Source of the DNA: CAVUAT01 sp963848045
GTDB taxonomy: Bacteria; Actinomycetota; Thermoleophilia; Solirubrobacterales; 70-9
NCBI GenBank assembly: GCA_963848045.1
Contig: CAWKCC010000003.1
Span: 248,001 to 312,000 of the forward strand
Direction of reading: 5' to 3'
Length of the DNA stretch: 64,000 bases
Positions 50,334 to 59,166 of this stretch are shown here, piece by piece; positions within the stretch are counted from its first letter, which is position 1, and the number at the start of each line of letters is the position of its first letter. Both the position numbers and the translations under genes were made by a program. The notes under the pieces are model-generated. The model ran no database searches. It was not told the DNA's origin and worked only from the letters and a program-made list of their open reading frames with translations.

Positions 50334-50427
50334 GGCGTGGCAGGCGCGGGCCAGCTCGGCGGCCTCGCGTCCGAAGAACTCGCGGGCGGCGCTCTCGCGC
50401 GCGGCGATCTGCCCGGCGAGGCCGGAC

Positions 50428-50706
50428 TCAGTCGATGGTGCTGGTCCTGAGATCGGCGATCTCCTCCTCGTAGGGTGCGCCGAGCGCCCTCAGCGCCCTC
50501 AGCGTCTGCCTGGCCTCGGCCTCGTCGATCCGCGAGATCGCGAAGCCGACGTGGATCAGCACCCAGTCTCCGACCCCGACCGCCTCGGGCCCCTCCCAGA
50601 GCAGCCCGACATCGACGTTGCGGCGAACGCCGGAGACCTCGGCCTTCGCGACGCGGTTCTCGATGTCGACGATCTCGACGATCTGGCCGGGAATGCCTAG
50701 GCACAT
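50428..50706 (-). CDS. hypC: Hydrogenase maturation chaperone HypC
   Basis: 92 residues. MCLGIPGQIVEI with the essential Cys2, and VGDWVLIHVGFAISRIDE with the conserved His. Binds HypD and the immature large subunit to hand over the Fe(CN)2CO unit. The first ATG lies inside the hypF 3' end (10-base overlap). Confidence 0.95.
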   Translation of the reverse strand: MCLGIPGQIVEIVDIENRVAKAEVSGVRRNVDVGLLWEGPEAVGVGDWVLIHVGFAISRIDEAEARQTLRALRALGAPYEEEIADLRTSTID

Positions 50707-52931
50707 GAGTCGATCCTCCTCGACGCGACCGCCGCCTGGCCGAAGCTGATTCCGCCGTCGTTGGGGGGGACGCTGCGGTGGGTCAGCACGCCGAAGCCGA
50801 GGCCATCGAGGCGGCGACGGATGCTTCCCAGCAGGCGCAGGTTCTGGAAGCTGCCGCCGGAGAGGGCGACCACGGTGTGCGGCTCCGGGGTCAGGGCGCA
50901 GGCCTCGGCGGCGACCGCGGCGACGCCCTCATGAAACGCGGCGGCGATCTGCTCGCGGGGGCGTCCGGCATCGAGGTCGTCGTGGATCGCCGCGATCAGG
51001 TCGGCGCCGCGGATGCGGCCGGACTCGATCCGGCAGGCGTACGGTTCTGCCGGAGTATCCGCGGCGAGCTGCTCCAGCTCGATCGCCGCCTGGCCTTCGT
51101 AGCTGATGTGGTCCCGCAAGCCGAGCAGCGCCGCGGCGGCGTCGAACAGGCGCCCCATCCCCGAGGAGAGCGGTGCGTTGACGGCAAGGCTCTGGCGAAC
51201 CTGTGGCCAGCTCGACCAGCGCTCGATCGGGACGGGCCTGCCGGCTGCCTCGAGCTGGGCGGCGGCCACCCGCCAGGGCTCGCGGATGGCGCGCTCGCCG
51301 CCGGGCAGCGGAACCGGGTCGAGGTGGGCCAGGCGCTCGTAGCCCGCGAGGTCGCAGCGCAGCAGCTCGCCGCCCCAGAGCGTCCCGTCCGGGCCCGCGC
51401 CGGTCCCGTCGAAGACGAGGGCCAGAGCTGGGCGCATCTCGCCGTTCTCGGCCAGACACGCCGCCGCGTGGGCGTGGTGGTGCTGGACCCCGATCAGCTC
51501 GGCTCCGTCGTGCTCCAGCGCCCAGCGGGTGGACAGATAGTCGGGGTGGAGGTCATGGGCGATGACCTCGGGCCGCACCCCCAGCATCCGCAGGTAGAGC
51601 TCCAGGTCGGAGCGAAAGGCGCGGTGTGCAAGGGGCGAGTCGAGGTCTCCGAGGTGGGGGGAGAGGAAGGCACGCTCCCCCCGCAGCACGCAGAAAGTGC
51701 TCTTCAGCTCGGCCCCGGCACCCACTATCGGCCTGGCCCGCGGGGCGCCGCGCCGCGGCCCGCGGGCGATCCGCAGCGGCGCCGGCGCGTAGCCGCGCGA
51801 GCGCCGGACCGAGAAGCCTCCTCGCATCACCGAGTCCTCGCAGCGGCGGTGGATCGGCCGGTCGTGAGAGAGGATGGCGTCGGCGATCCCTCCGAGGCGC
51901 TCTCGCGCCTCGCTGTCATCTGTCGCGATCGGCTCGTCGGAGCGGTTGCCGCTGGTCATCACCAGCGCGTCCCCGTGGTCGGCGCAGAGCAGGTGGTGCA
52001 GCGGCGTGTAGGGGAGCAGGATCCCCAGCCACTCGCTGTCCGGTGCGACCGAGGGCGCCAGTCGCGCGCCGTGCAGGCGCCGGGCGAGGACGATGGGGCG
52101 AGCCCCCGAGCCAAGCAGGGAGCGCTCATCCGGCTCGAGCGCGACTAGGCGCTCGGGCTCGGCGCTGAGCACCGCGAGGGGCTTCTGCTCGCGTCCCTTG
52201 CGGGCGCGGAGCCGGGCGACGGCGTCCTCGTTGGCTGCGTCGCAGGCGAGGTGGTAGCCGCCCAGTCCCTTCACGGCCACGATCGCGCCGGCCCCCAACA
52301 GCTCGAGCGCGCGGGCCAGGGCGGGCTCCCCCGTGAGCTCTCCCAGGGCCAGCCGCGGCCCGCAGGCAGGGCAGGCGATCGGCTCGGCGTGGAAGCGGCG
52401 GTCGCCCGGATCCTCGTACTCGGCCTTGCAGGCGTGGCACATCTCGAACCTCGCCATCGTCGTGTTGGCGCGGTCGTACGGTGGGCGCAACACGATCGTG
52501 AATCGCGGTCCGCAATGGGAGCAGTTGACGAACGGGTAGCGGTGGCGGCGGTCGGCTGGGTCCCAGAGCTCGCGCAGGCAGTCTCCGCAGGTCGCGACAT
52601 CGGGGGCGATCAGCGCGGTCGCCTCCCCGCCGGCGCTGGCGGCGATACGGAACCCCGGCTCGCCGCGGGCCGCGAGCGGCTCGCTCGAGACGGCCTCGAC
52701 GCTGGCCAGGGGTGGCGCCTCGCGGCTGAGAGCGTCGGCGAAGCGCCGCAGCGCGCTCTGGTCGCCCTCGGCCTCGACCACGACCCCGCGCCCGTCGTTC
52801 AGGACGAAGCCGTCGAGGCCGTGGCGGTCCGCCAGCCGGTGCACGAAGGGCCTGAAGCCGACCCCCTGCACGATCCCCTCCACGACGATCCGACGCCGCT
52901 CGACGGCGGTTGGGCGCGCGTGCACGGTCAT
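50697..52931 (-). CDS. hypF: Carbamoyltransferase HypF
   Basis: 744 residues with four domains in order: acylphosphatase (about 12-100, VQGVGFRPFVHRLA), two zinc fingers (CGDCLRELWDPADRRHRYPF with CSHCGP; CHACKAEYEDPGDRRFHAEP with CPACGP), YrdC-like (about 200-375) and Kae1-like (about 395-740, VQHHHAHAAACLAENG, VFDGTGAGPDGTLWGGE). Makes carbamoyl-AMP and loads HypE for CN synthesis. ATG 52931 lies 6 bases after GATACT. Confidence 0.96.
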   Translation of the reverse strand: MTVHARPTAVERRRIVVEGIVQGVGFRPFVHRLADRHGLDGFVLNDGRGVVVEAEGDQSALRRFADALSREAPPLASVEAVSSEPLAARGEPGFRIAASAGGEATALIAPDVATCGDCLRELWDPADRRHRYPFVNCSHCGPRFTIVLRPPYDRANTTMARFEMCHACKAEYEDPGDRRFHAEPIACPACGPRLALGELTGEPALARALELLGAGAIVAVKGLGGYHLACDAANEDAVARLRARKGREQKPLAVLSAEPERLVALEPDERSLLGSGARPIVLARRLHGARLAPSVAPDSEWLGILLPYTPLHHLLCADHGDALVMTSGNRSDEPIATDDSEARERLGGIADAILSHDRPIHRRCEDSVMRGGFSVRRSRGYAPAPLRIARGPRRGAPRARPIVGAGAELKSTFCVLRGERAFLSPHLGDLDSPLAHRAFRSDLELYLRMLGVRPEVIAHDLHPDYLSTRWALEHDGAELIGVQHHHAHAAACLAENGEMRPALALVFDGTGAGPDGTLWGGELLRCDLAGYERLAHLDPVPLPGGERAIREPWRVAAAQLEAAGRPVPIERWSSWPQVRQSLAVNAPLSSGMGRLFDAAAALLGLRDHISYEGQAAIELEQLAADTPAEPYACRIESGRIRGADLIAAIHDDLDAGRPREQIAAAFHEGVAAVAAEACALTPEPHTVVALSGGSFQNLRLLGSIRRRLDGLGFGVLTHRSVPPNDGGISFGQAAVASRRIDSCA

Positions 52932-52937
52932 CGCCCA

Positions 52938-52943
52938 AGTATC
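52938..52943 (-). promoter_or_regulatory. -10 element for the hyp operon
   Basis: Minus-strand GATACT, 6 bases, ATG of hypF. Suggests an independent leaderless promoter for hypF-hypC-fusion-hypD-hypE, with 55 bases separating hypF from the gltD-like stop. Confidence 0.4.
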
Positions 52944-52986
52944 GCCGAGTCGGGCCGCGGGCCCGCGCCGCCCGGGCGCGACGGCC

Positions 52987-54621
52987 TCAACTCTCCTCGG
53001 GCACCATCTCGATCGCCCCGCACGGGCACTCGGCCACGCACAGGCCGCATCCCTTGCAGAAGTCGAGGTCGATCTCGTACAGCTCCCCTGGCTTGCCCAG
53101 CTTGATCACAGCGTTGTCGGGGCAGACCCCGTAGCAGTTGTCGCAGGAGAAGCAGGTGCCGCAGGACATGCACCGCCGCGCCTCGTAGAGGGCGTTCGAC
53201 TCGTCCAGGCCTTCGACCACCTCGTCGAACGTGGAGCGCCGGCGCTCGATCTCGAGCCGGGGCTGCACTGCGCGCGGAGCATCGGCGTAGTACCAGGTGT
53301 TGAGTGTCTCGAAGCCGGCGAGGTCGTGCTTGGGCGGCGGCTCGTAGGGACGGCCGCGAAGCCAACCGTCGATGTTGCGGGCGGCCTTCTTGCCGTGCCC
53401 GACCCCGACGGTGACGGTTCGCTCGGCCGGCACCATGTCGCCGCCGGCGAAGATGCCCTCGTGACCGGTCATCATGTTCGGGCCGACGCGCACGACGCCG
53501 TCGTCAACCTCGATTCCCTCCACCCCGTCCAGCAGCGAGAGGTCCGCCTCCTGGCCGAGAGCGAGGATGACCGAATCGGCCTCGAGCTCGTCGAGCTCGC
53601 CGGTCGGCTGCGGGAATCCCTCATCGTCGAGCTCCATCTTCTCCACCGTCACCTTGCCGCCGTCCACCTGCTTGATCGTCTGCAGCCAGCGCATCATCAC
53701 GCCCTCCTCCTCAGCCTCCTCCACCTCGAAGTCGTGCGCCGGCATCCGCTCGCGATTGCGGCGGTAGACGACGACGGCGTCGGTGGCCCCGAGCCGCTTC
53801 GCCGTGCGAGCGACGTCCATCGCCGTGTCGCCGCCGCCGTAGACCACCACCCGGCGGCCGAGCAGCGGCTTCTCCTCGCCCTCCATGCTCTTCAGCACCG
53901 AGACCGCGTCGAGGATCTTGGCCGCCTCGCCGGCGGGAACGTAGGCGCGCTTGCCGATGTGGGCGCCGACCGCGAGGAAGGCCGCGTCGTAGCCGCCCTC
54001 GCGCATGCTCTGCTCGATGTTGGAGACCTTGCGGTTCAGCTCCAGCTTCACCCCCATCTCGAGGATCCGCTCGACCTCGGCATCGAGCACGTCGCGGGGG
54101 AGGCGGTACGCGGGGATCCCGAAGCGCATCATCCCGCCGGTCATCGGCCCGGCCTCGTGGATGGTCACCTCGTGACCGAGCCGAGTCAGGTGATAGGCCG
54201 CCGAGAGCCCCGAGGGGCCTGCGCCGACCACGAGCACCCGCTTGCCGGAGGGCTCCGCTTCGATCTCGAAACGCCATCCCCGCCGGAGCGCCTCGTCGCC
54301 CAGGAAGCGCTCGACCGAGTTGATCCCGACGGATTCGTCCAGCTGGTCCCGGTTGCAGGAGGACTCGCAGGGGTGGTAGCAGACTCGGCCCATGATCGCT
54401 GGAAACGGGTTGTCCTCGGCCAGCTTGCGCCAGGCGCGTTCGTAGCCCTCGCCTCCAGATTCGGCCTCATACAGCCAGGCCTGGATGTTCTCGCCCGCTG
54501 GACAGGCGTGATTGCAGGGCGGCAGCCGGTCAACGTAGACGGCGCGCTCGTCGCGCCAGTTGCCGGTCTTGTTGGCGAGGCTGGAGCCGACGTCCAGCGT
54601 GATCGCGAACGGTTTCTCCAT
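52987..54621 (-). CDS. GltD-like flavoprotein fused to 2[4Fe-4S] ferredoxin (PFOR-associated)
   Basis: About 544 residues. N-terminal Fe-S helical domain (CNHACPAGENIQAW, GRVCYHPCESSCNR), FAD site VVGAGPSGLSAAYHL, NAD(P) site VVYGGGDTAMDVARTA, closing FAD motif GIFAGGDM, then a C-terminal ferredoxin with CMSCGTCFSCDNCYGVCP and CKGCGLCVAECPCGAI. Ferredoxin delta subunit and an NADPH-linked reductase in one chain, so it can connect PFOR ferredoxin to NAD(P)H. ATG 54648 (overlapping porB) is an alternative start. Confidence 0.92.
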   Translation of the reverse strand: MEKPFAITLDVGSSLANKTGNWRDERAVYVDRLPPCNHACPAGENIQAWLYEAESGGEGYERAWRKLAEDNPFPAIMGRVCYHPCESSCNRDQLDESVGINSVERFLGDEALRRGWRFEIEAEPSGKRVLVVGAGPSGLSAAYHLTRLGHEVTIHEAGPMTGGMMRFGIPAYRLPRDVLDAEVERILEMGVKLELNRKVSNIEQSMREGGYDAAFLAVGAHIGKRAYVPAGEAAKILDAVSVLKSMEGEEKPLLGRRVVVYGGGDTAMDVARTAKRLGATDAVVVYRRNRERMPAHDFEVEEAEEEGVMMRWLQTIKQVDGGKVTVEKMELDDEGFPQPTGELDELEADSVILALGQEADLSLLDGVEGIEVDDGVVRVGPNMMTGHEGIFAGGDMVPAERTVTVGVGHGKKAARNIDGWLRGRPYEPPPKHDLAGFETLNTWYYADAPRAVQPRLEIERRRSTFDEVVEGLDESNALYEARRCMSCGTCFSCDNCYGVCPDNAVIKLGKPGELYEIDLDFCKGCGLCVAECPCGAIEMVPEES

Positions 54622-54634
54622 CAGTACCCGCGCC

Positions 54635-55675
54635 TCATTGCGGTCCATGCGGAGTGTCGGCGAGCAGGTCGGGGAGCGACCCGTAGCCGCCGTCGAGTCG
54701 AAAGCGCGCCACGTTTCGATCGGCCTGCTCCTGGATCCTCTCGATCACGTCGGTCCGCGGCGGGTCGCCGAACAGGTGCGCGTAGCGCTTCTGCAGCCGC
54801 AGGTACTCCTCGACCGGCACCTTCTTCCTGATCTTCGAGACCCCGACCACCTCGCCGTCGACCGCCTCGAACACCGGGAAGATGCCGGTCTCCTTGACCA
54901 GGCGCGCCAGCTTCACCGTGTCCTTGGGCTCGGATCCCCAACCGAGTGGGCAGGGCACGAAGACGTGGATGTAGCGCGAGCCGCTCATTCCCATGGCCCG
55001 CTCGACCTTGTACTCGAGGTCGCGCAGCTCCGCCACGGTGGCCGTGGCCACGTACGGGATCTCATGGGCCATCGCGATCAGCGGCGCGTTCTTGCCCTGG
55101 CCGAAGACGTTGCCGGGCTCCTCGCCGACCGGCTTCGTGTTCGCGGTGCGAGCCGCGGGCGGAGTGGCGCCCGACCGCTGCACGCCGGTGTTCATGTAGG
55201 CCTCGTTGTCGTAGCAGATGAACAGCACGTCGTCGTTGCGCTCGAACATCCCCGAGAGGCAGCCGAAGCCGATGTCGATGGTGCCTCCGTCGCCACCCTG
55301 GCCCACGACGCGCACGTCGGTGCGCCCCTGCGCTTTCAGCGCCGCGGCGATGCCGGAGGAGACCGCGGGCGCGTTGCCGAACAGCGAATGGATCCACGGG
55401 AGCTGCCACGAGGACTCCGGGAACGGGGTGGAGAAGACCTCCAGGCAGCCGGTGGCGTTGGCGGCGATCATCTGGCCCCCTGTCGCGCGCATCGCGGCGT
55501 CGAGCGCGAAGCGCGCGCCCAACGCCTCGCCGCAGCCCCGGCACGCCCGGTGGCCGCAGGTGAGCGTGTTGGAGCGGTCCATCCGCGCCTGGACGGAGCG
55601 CTGCTCGGGGTCGAGCAGGCGATTGCCGACCGCGAGAGTCCCCGTCTGGTAGAGCTTGATCTGTTGTGCGGGCAT
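54635..55675 (-). CDS. porB: Pyruvate:ferredoxin oxidoreductase beta subunit
   Basis: 346 residues. TPP-binding subunit: HRACRGCGEALGARF with two cluster cysteines, ANATGCLEVFSTPFP, GDGGTIDIGFGCLSGMFERN with the TPP-Mg motif, and YDNEAYMNTGVQRSG. A further Cys near the C-terminus (PCPLGWG) completes the [4Fe-4S] set. Oxidatively decarboxylates pyruvate to acetyl-CoA together with alpha and gamma subunits. Confidence 0.93.
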   Translation of the reverse strand: MPAQQIKLYQTGTLAVGNRLLDPEQRSVQARMDRSNTLTCGHRACRGCGEALGARFALDAAMRATGGQMIAANATGCLEVFSTPFPESSWQLPWIHSLFGNAPAVSSGIAAALKAQGRTDVRVVGQGGDGGTIDIGFGCLSGMFERNDDVLFICYDNEAYMNTGVQRSGATPPAARTANTKPVGEEPGNVFGQGKNAPLIAMAHEIPYVATATVAELRDLEYKVERAMGMSGSRYIHVFVPCPLGWGSEPKDTVKLARLVKETGIFPVFEAVDGEVVGVSKIRKKVPVEEYLRLQKRYAHLFGDPPRTDVIERIQEQADRNVARFRLDGGYGSLPDLLADTPHGPQ

Positions 55676-55689
55676 CGTCGGTCCTCCGT

Positions 55690-56943
55690 CTAGTGGGGCT
55701 GGGCGGCGACCACGCCGAGGTCGCGCAGCATGTTCTCGGCATGGGGGCCGGTGCGGCCGCCCCCCCGCATTCGTTCGAGCTCACGCTGGGCGAGCTCGAC
55801 ATCGAGGTCGAGAAAGTTGAGCGGCTCCAGCTCATCGCGCCCGGCCGCCTCGAACAGGCCGCGCAGCGACTCCTGGGTGATCGAGCGGCCTCCGAGGCCC
55901 GCGATCACGGTGTAGCCGTGAAGCTGGATCCCCGACAGCGCCATGCGCACGTTCGCCGAGACGATGCCGCCGATGCCGACCGCCAGCGCCTTCTCGAGCA
56001 CCACGACCCGCTCGGCATGGCCGATCGCCTCACGGATCTCGTCCAGCGGGAAGGGGCGGAAGGACTTGAGGCCGAGCGCCCCGATCGGCACCCCCTGCTC
56101 GCGCATCTCGTCGACGACCTCCTCGATCGTCCCCAGCACCGAGCCCAGGGCGACGACGATCGTCTCCGCGTCCTCGGTCCGGTACTCGCTGATCAGCCCT
56201 CCCGACTCGCGGCCGAAGGCCGCCGCGAATTCGCTCGCCACCTCGCCGATCAGGTCGAGGGCCTGCATCTGCTTGGCGTGAGCGAGGTAGCGGACCTCGA
56301 AGAACGCCTCGGGGCCCACCATCGCCCCGATCGTCACCGGATCGGCGGGGTCGAGCACCTGGCGAGGGCTGAATGGGGGCAGGAAGGAATCCACCTGCCC
56401 TTGGTCGGGGATGTCCACCTCTTCGTAGGCGTGGGTGAGGATGAAGCCGTCCATGCAGACCATCACCGGAAGCGACAGCTCCTCGGCGATCCGGAACGCC
56501 TGGATGTGCAGGTCGAGCGCTTCCTGGTTGGACTCGGCATAGAGCTGGATCCAGCCCGAGTCGCGCTGCGACATCGAGTCCGAGTGGTCGTTCCAGATGT
56601 TGATCGGCGCGCCGATCGCGCGATTCGCGACGGTCATCACGGTCGGGAGGCCGAGCCCCGAGGCGTTGTAGAGCGCCTCGGCCATGTACAGCAGGCCCTG
56701 GCTGGCGGTGGCCGTGTAGGTCCGGGCGCCGGCCGCGGAGGCGCCGATGCAGGCCGACATCGCCGCGAACTCGGACTCGACCATCAGGTACTCGCAGGGC
56801 TCCAGCTCACCGGTCCTGACCAGATCGGAGAGGCCCTCGACGATGTGCGTCTGAGGCGAGATGGGATAGGCGCTGATCACCTGCGGGCGGCACAGGGCCA
56901 CCGCCTGGGCCACCGCCTGCGACCCCTCCAGCTGCCTAAGCAT
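55690..56943 (-). CDS. porA: Pyruvate:ferredoxin oxidoreductase alpha subunit
   Basis: 417 residues. AYPISPQTHIVEGLSDL, VESEFAAMSACIGASAAGARTYTATASQGLLYMAEALY and PINIWNDHSDSMSQRDSGW are PorA motifs that close the active site over pyruvate and TPP. Overlaps porG by 8 bases; 14 bases from porB. Confidence 0.94.
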   Translation of the reverse strand: MLRQLEGSQAVAQAVALCRPQVISAYPISPQTHIVEGLSDLVRTGELEPCEYLMVESEFAAMSACIGASAAGARTYTATASQGLLYMAEALYNASGLGLPTVMTVANRAIGAPINIWNDHSDSMSQRDSGWIQLYAESNQEALDLHIQAFRIAEELSLPVMVCMDGFILTHAYEEVDIPDQGQVDSFLPPFSPRQVLDPADPVTIGAMVGPEAFFEVRYLAHAKQMQALDLIGEVASEFAAAFGRESGGLISEYRTEDAETIVVALGSVLGTIEEVVDEMREQGVPIGALGLKSFRPFPLDEIREAIGHAERVVVLEKALAVGIGGIVSANVRMALSGIQLHGYTVIAGLGGRSITQESLRGLFEAAGRDELEPLNFLDLDVELAQRELERMRGGGRTGPHAENMLRDLGVVAAQPH

Positions 56944-57517
56944 GGGTGGCCTGCTCGATCTCGTCCTTGACGAAGAGGACGGCCTCCCGGGCGGCGGCGA
57001 CGTTGGCGGAGGCGGTCCGGTCGCTGAACCTCTCGTTGACCGCCTTCTCGATCGAGTCGATCGAGATCATTCCGCTGAGGGCGGCGAAGCCCCCCAGCAG
57101 CGCGGCGTTCGGGAGCGGCCGGCCGAGGTGCTTGCGGGCGATCTCGCCGGCTGGAACCGTCAGCATCCGCTCGCGCCGAAAGCGCTCGCTCAACTCCGCC
57201 AGGCCAAGCTCGTCAAAGCTCCGCGAGCTGTTGATCAGCACGTAGGCGTCCTCGCCGACGCCACTGAAGAGGTCCACCTGGTGCAGCAGCGTTGCGTCCT
57301 GGACGATCAGAGCGTCGGGCTCGGAGACCGGCTCGCGCACGCGGATGGGCTTCTCGTCGATCCGGCAGAACGACACCACCGGTGCCCCGGTTCGCTCCGA
57401 GCCGAAGGTGGGGAAGGCCTGTGCGTGTCGGCCCTCCTCGAAGGCGGCGACCGAGAGCAGCTCGGCCGCTGTGACCACGCCCTGGCCGCCGCGTCCGTGT
57501 ATGCGCACCTGGAACAT
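56936..57517 (-). CDS. porG: Pyruvate:ferredoxin oxidoreductase gamma subunit
   Basis: 193 residues. RIHGRGGQGVVTAAELLSVAAF and AFPTFGSERTGAPVVSFCRI identify the gamma (CoA-binding domain III) subunit. Starts 5 bases after the acyltransferase gene stop, so it is co-transcribed with it. Confidence 0.94.
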   Translation of the reverse strand: MFQVRIHGRGGQGVVTAAELLSVAAFEEGRHAQAFPTFGSERTGAPVVSFCRIDEKPIRVREPVSEPDALIVQDATLLHQVDLFSGVGEDAYVLINSSRSFDELGLAELSERFRRERMLTVPAGEIARKHLGRPLPNAALLGGFAALSGMISIDSIEKAVNERFSDRTASANVAAAREAVLFVKDEIEQATHA

Positions 57518-57522
57518 CGCGG

Positions 57523-58977
57523 TCAGCCCACCACCGGCCGTTCGGCCAGCTCGCTCAGCTCGTCGAGCGAGGTCGCGATGCCGTCTGCGAGCACCTCGAC
57601 GTCGGGGCAGCTGTCACGGTCGACGTTGAGGCAGAAATGGAGCGTGCCGTCGTAACTGAAGACCGCCAGCCCGACCGCGTGCTCGGCGGCGATCGGCACG
57701 AGCGGCCAGATCTCCCGCACCCGCGAGCCGAAGCAGTACAGCGGCGTCTGCGGTCCGGGCACGTTGGTGATGGTCACGTTGAACAGACGGGTGGCGAACA
57801 GGGAGCGGGCCACGAAGCTGTGCAGCACCGGCGGCATGTGACCGGTGAGGTCGAGCAGCGTTGTCGAGCCCAGGGCCTGGCTTCCGCCCTTCAGCCCCTC
57901 GGCCTCCACGATCTGGCGCTCGTAGCGCCGGCGCGGATCCGGCTCATCGACCGGCAGGTGGATGAACAGGGACGAGATCCGGTTACCGAGCGCCAGCCGC
58001 TCCGCGGCGTCACGCACGTTCATCGGCACCATCGCCCGCAGGCCATCGGGAGGCAGCTCCTCGCCGCGGTGGAGAAGCAGCCGGCGAAAGCCGCCGGCCG
58101 CCGCTGCGAGCACCACGTCGTTCACGGTTCCGCCCAGCGCGCCCTTGATCCCGCGGAGGCTCTGCAGAGACGCCTCCATCACGACAAGGCGGCGCTTCAC
58201 CCCGATCGGGTCGTTGAGGCTCGTCTGGGGAGCTGCGATCAGCTCGTCGCGAATGATCAGCTCTGCAAGCGCCCGCGAGCGACGAAGCGCGTCGACCGCG
58301 CGCTCCGGGTGGGTGGCGATGCCGGCGGCTGACTCCGCGAGTCGCAGGGCCGCTCGCCCCGCGCTGATCCCGGTGCGCGCCAACCGCCTCGGAGGCTCGC
58401 TGAGCCGAGAGGCCAGGGAGGGAGGGCGCGTCTCATCGTGGTGGGTTGGCTCACCCGCGATGGCGGTGGGTGGGGGCAGCGGGTTGTGGTCGGGCTGGGT
58501 ATCGAGCAGCGTCTTGCCGATGTCCACCGACCCGACGCCATCGACCATGGAGTGGTGGGTCTTGGTCACAAGTGCCCAGCTCCCATCGGCGAGCTCGATG
58601 ATGACCAGCTCCCAGAGGGGCCTGCTGCGGTCGAGTCGGACCGAGTAGTACTCGCCCGCCCATTCCAGCAACTCCGCCTTTCCCCCCGGGCTGGGCAGGC
58701 CCGCCCGGAACACGTGGCGGGAGACGTCGAAGTCGGGGTCGGGCTCCCAGCTCGGCCAGTGGAGCCCTCCCGTGGTCGGCTCGGAGAGGCGCTGCCCGAA
58801 CCGCGGCAGGTCCGGCAGCCTCGCGGCCACGTCGTCGCGCAGAAGGTCGATTGGGGGCGCGCCACCACCCGGCTGCGGATCCATCCGGATCACGCCCCCG
58901 ATATGCATGTGCGCGCTCTGATCCGCTTCCTCAAGCTCGAGGAAGGTCGCGTCGAGCGCGGTCAGCTGTTCGACCAC
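57523..58977 (-). CDS. Wax ester synthase/diacylglycerol acyltransferase family protein
   Basis: 484 residues from GTG 58977. QLTALDATFLELEE at the N-terminus, the catalytic HHSMVDG (HHxxxDG), NDVVLAAAAGGFRRLLL and ITNVPGPQTPLYCFG identify WS/DGAT. Uses acyl-CoA to make wax esters or triacylglycerol at the membrane/lipid-body surface. Start decided by TAGATT plus 7 bases; a Met 12 codons upstream would precede the -10. It leads the porG-A-B-gltD/Fd genes on the same strand. Confidence 0.92.
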   Translation of the reverse strand: MVEQLTALDATFLELEEADQSAHMHIGGVIRMDPQPGGGAPPIDLLRDDVAARLPDLPRFGQRLSEPTTGGLHWPSWEPDPDFDVSRHVFRAGLPSPGGKAELLEWAGEYYSVRLDRSRPLWELVIIELADGSWALVTKTHHSMVDGVGSVDIGKTLLDTQPDHNPLPPPTAIAGEPTHHDETRPPSLASRLSEPPRRLARTGISAGRAALRLAESAAGIATHPERAVDALRRSRALAELIIRDELIAAPQTSLNDPIGVKRRLVVMEASLQSLRGIKGALGGTVNDVVLAAAAGGFRRLLLHRGEELPPDGLRAMVPMNVRDAAERLALGNRISSLFIHLPVDEPDPRRRYERQIVEAEGLKGGSQALGSTTLLDLTGHMPPVLHSFVARSLFATRLFNVTITNVPGPQTPLYCFGSRVREIWPLVPIAAEHAVGLAVFSYDGTLHFCLNVDRDSCPDVEVLADGIATSLDELSELAERPVVG

Positions 58978-58984
58978 ACCCAGG

Positions 58985-58990
58985 AATCTA
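58985..58990 (-). promoter_or_regulatory. -10 element of the WS/DGAT-PFOR operon
   Basis: Minus-strand TAGATT, 7 bases, GTG at 58977. Leaderless form. Confidence 0.5.
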
Positions 58991-59037
58991 CGGGTGCAGC
59001 CTTCGGGCTTCATCCGAACTGAGCGCCGAGGGGAACC

Positions 59038-59054
59038 CCGTGGTGACTACCTAG
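59038..59054 (+). promoter_or_regulatory. Palindromic motif CCGTGGTGACTACCTAG, second copy
   Basis: Matches the hydrogenase upstream motif (39345-39361) in 16 of 17 bases. The centre is about 69 bases upstream of the WS/DGAT start on the minus strand and about 65 bases upstream of the plus-strand start predicted at 59111, so it could serve the PFOR operon, the pckG side, or both. Confidence 0.5.
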
Positions 59055-59098
59055 ATCGATAGGGCGTCGCTCCCGATGAGAACGCACCGACCGCTGAC

Positions 59099-59143
59099 TA
59101 GGGTCTGAGCGTGAGGCTTGAGGAAAGCGAGGCTCCGCGATGA
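59099..59143 (+). promoter_or_regulatory. Leaderless promoter and 10-codon mini-ORF upstream of pckG
   Basis: TAGGGT (59099-59104), 6 bases, then GTG at 59111 starting MRLEESEAPR and TGA at 59141-59143. Same form as the mini-ORFs in the hydrogenase control region. Probably the start of a long leader transcript toward pckG. Confidence 0.4.
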
Positions 59144-59166
59144 GGCAGAGGGAGAGGAGGTAGCGC

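Noticed and set aside
58978..59013. Starting WS/DGAT at the ATG at 59013
   Set aside because: The extra 12 codons contain the -10 TAGATT and do not match the family start; GTG 58977 fits both.
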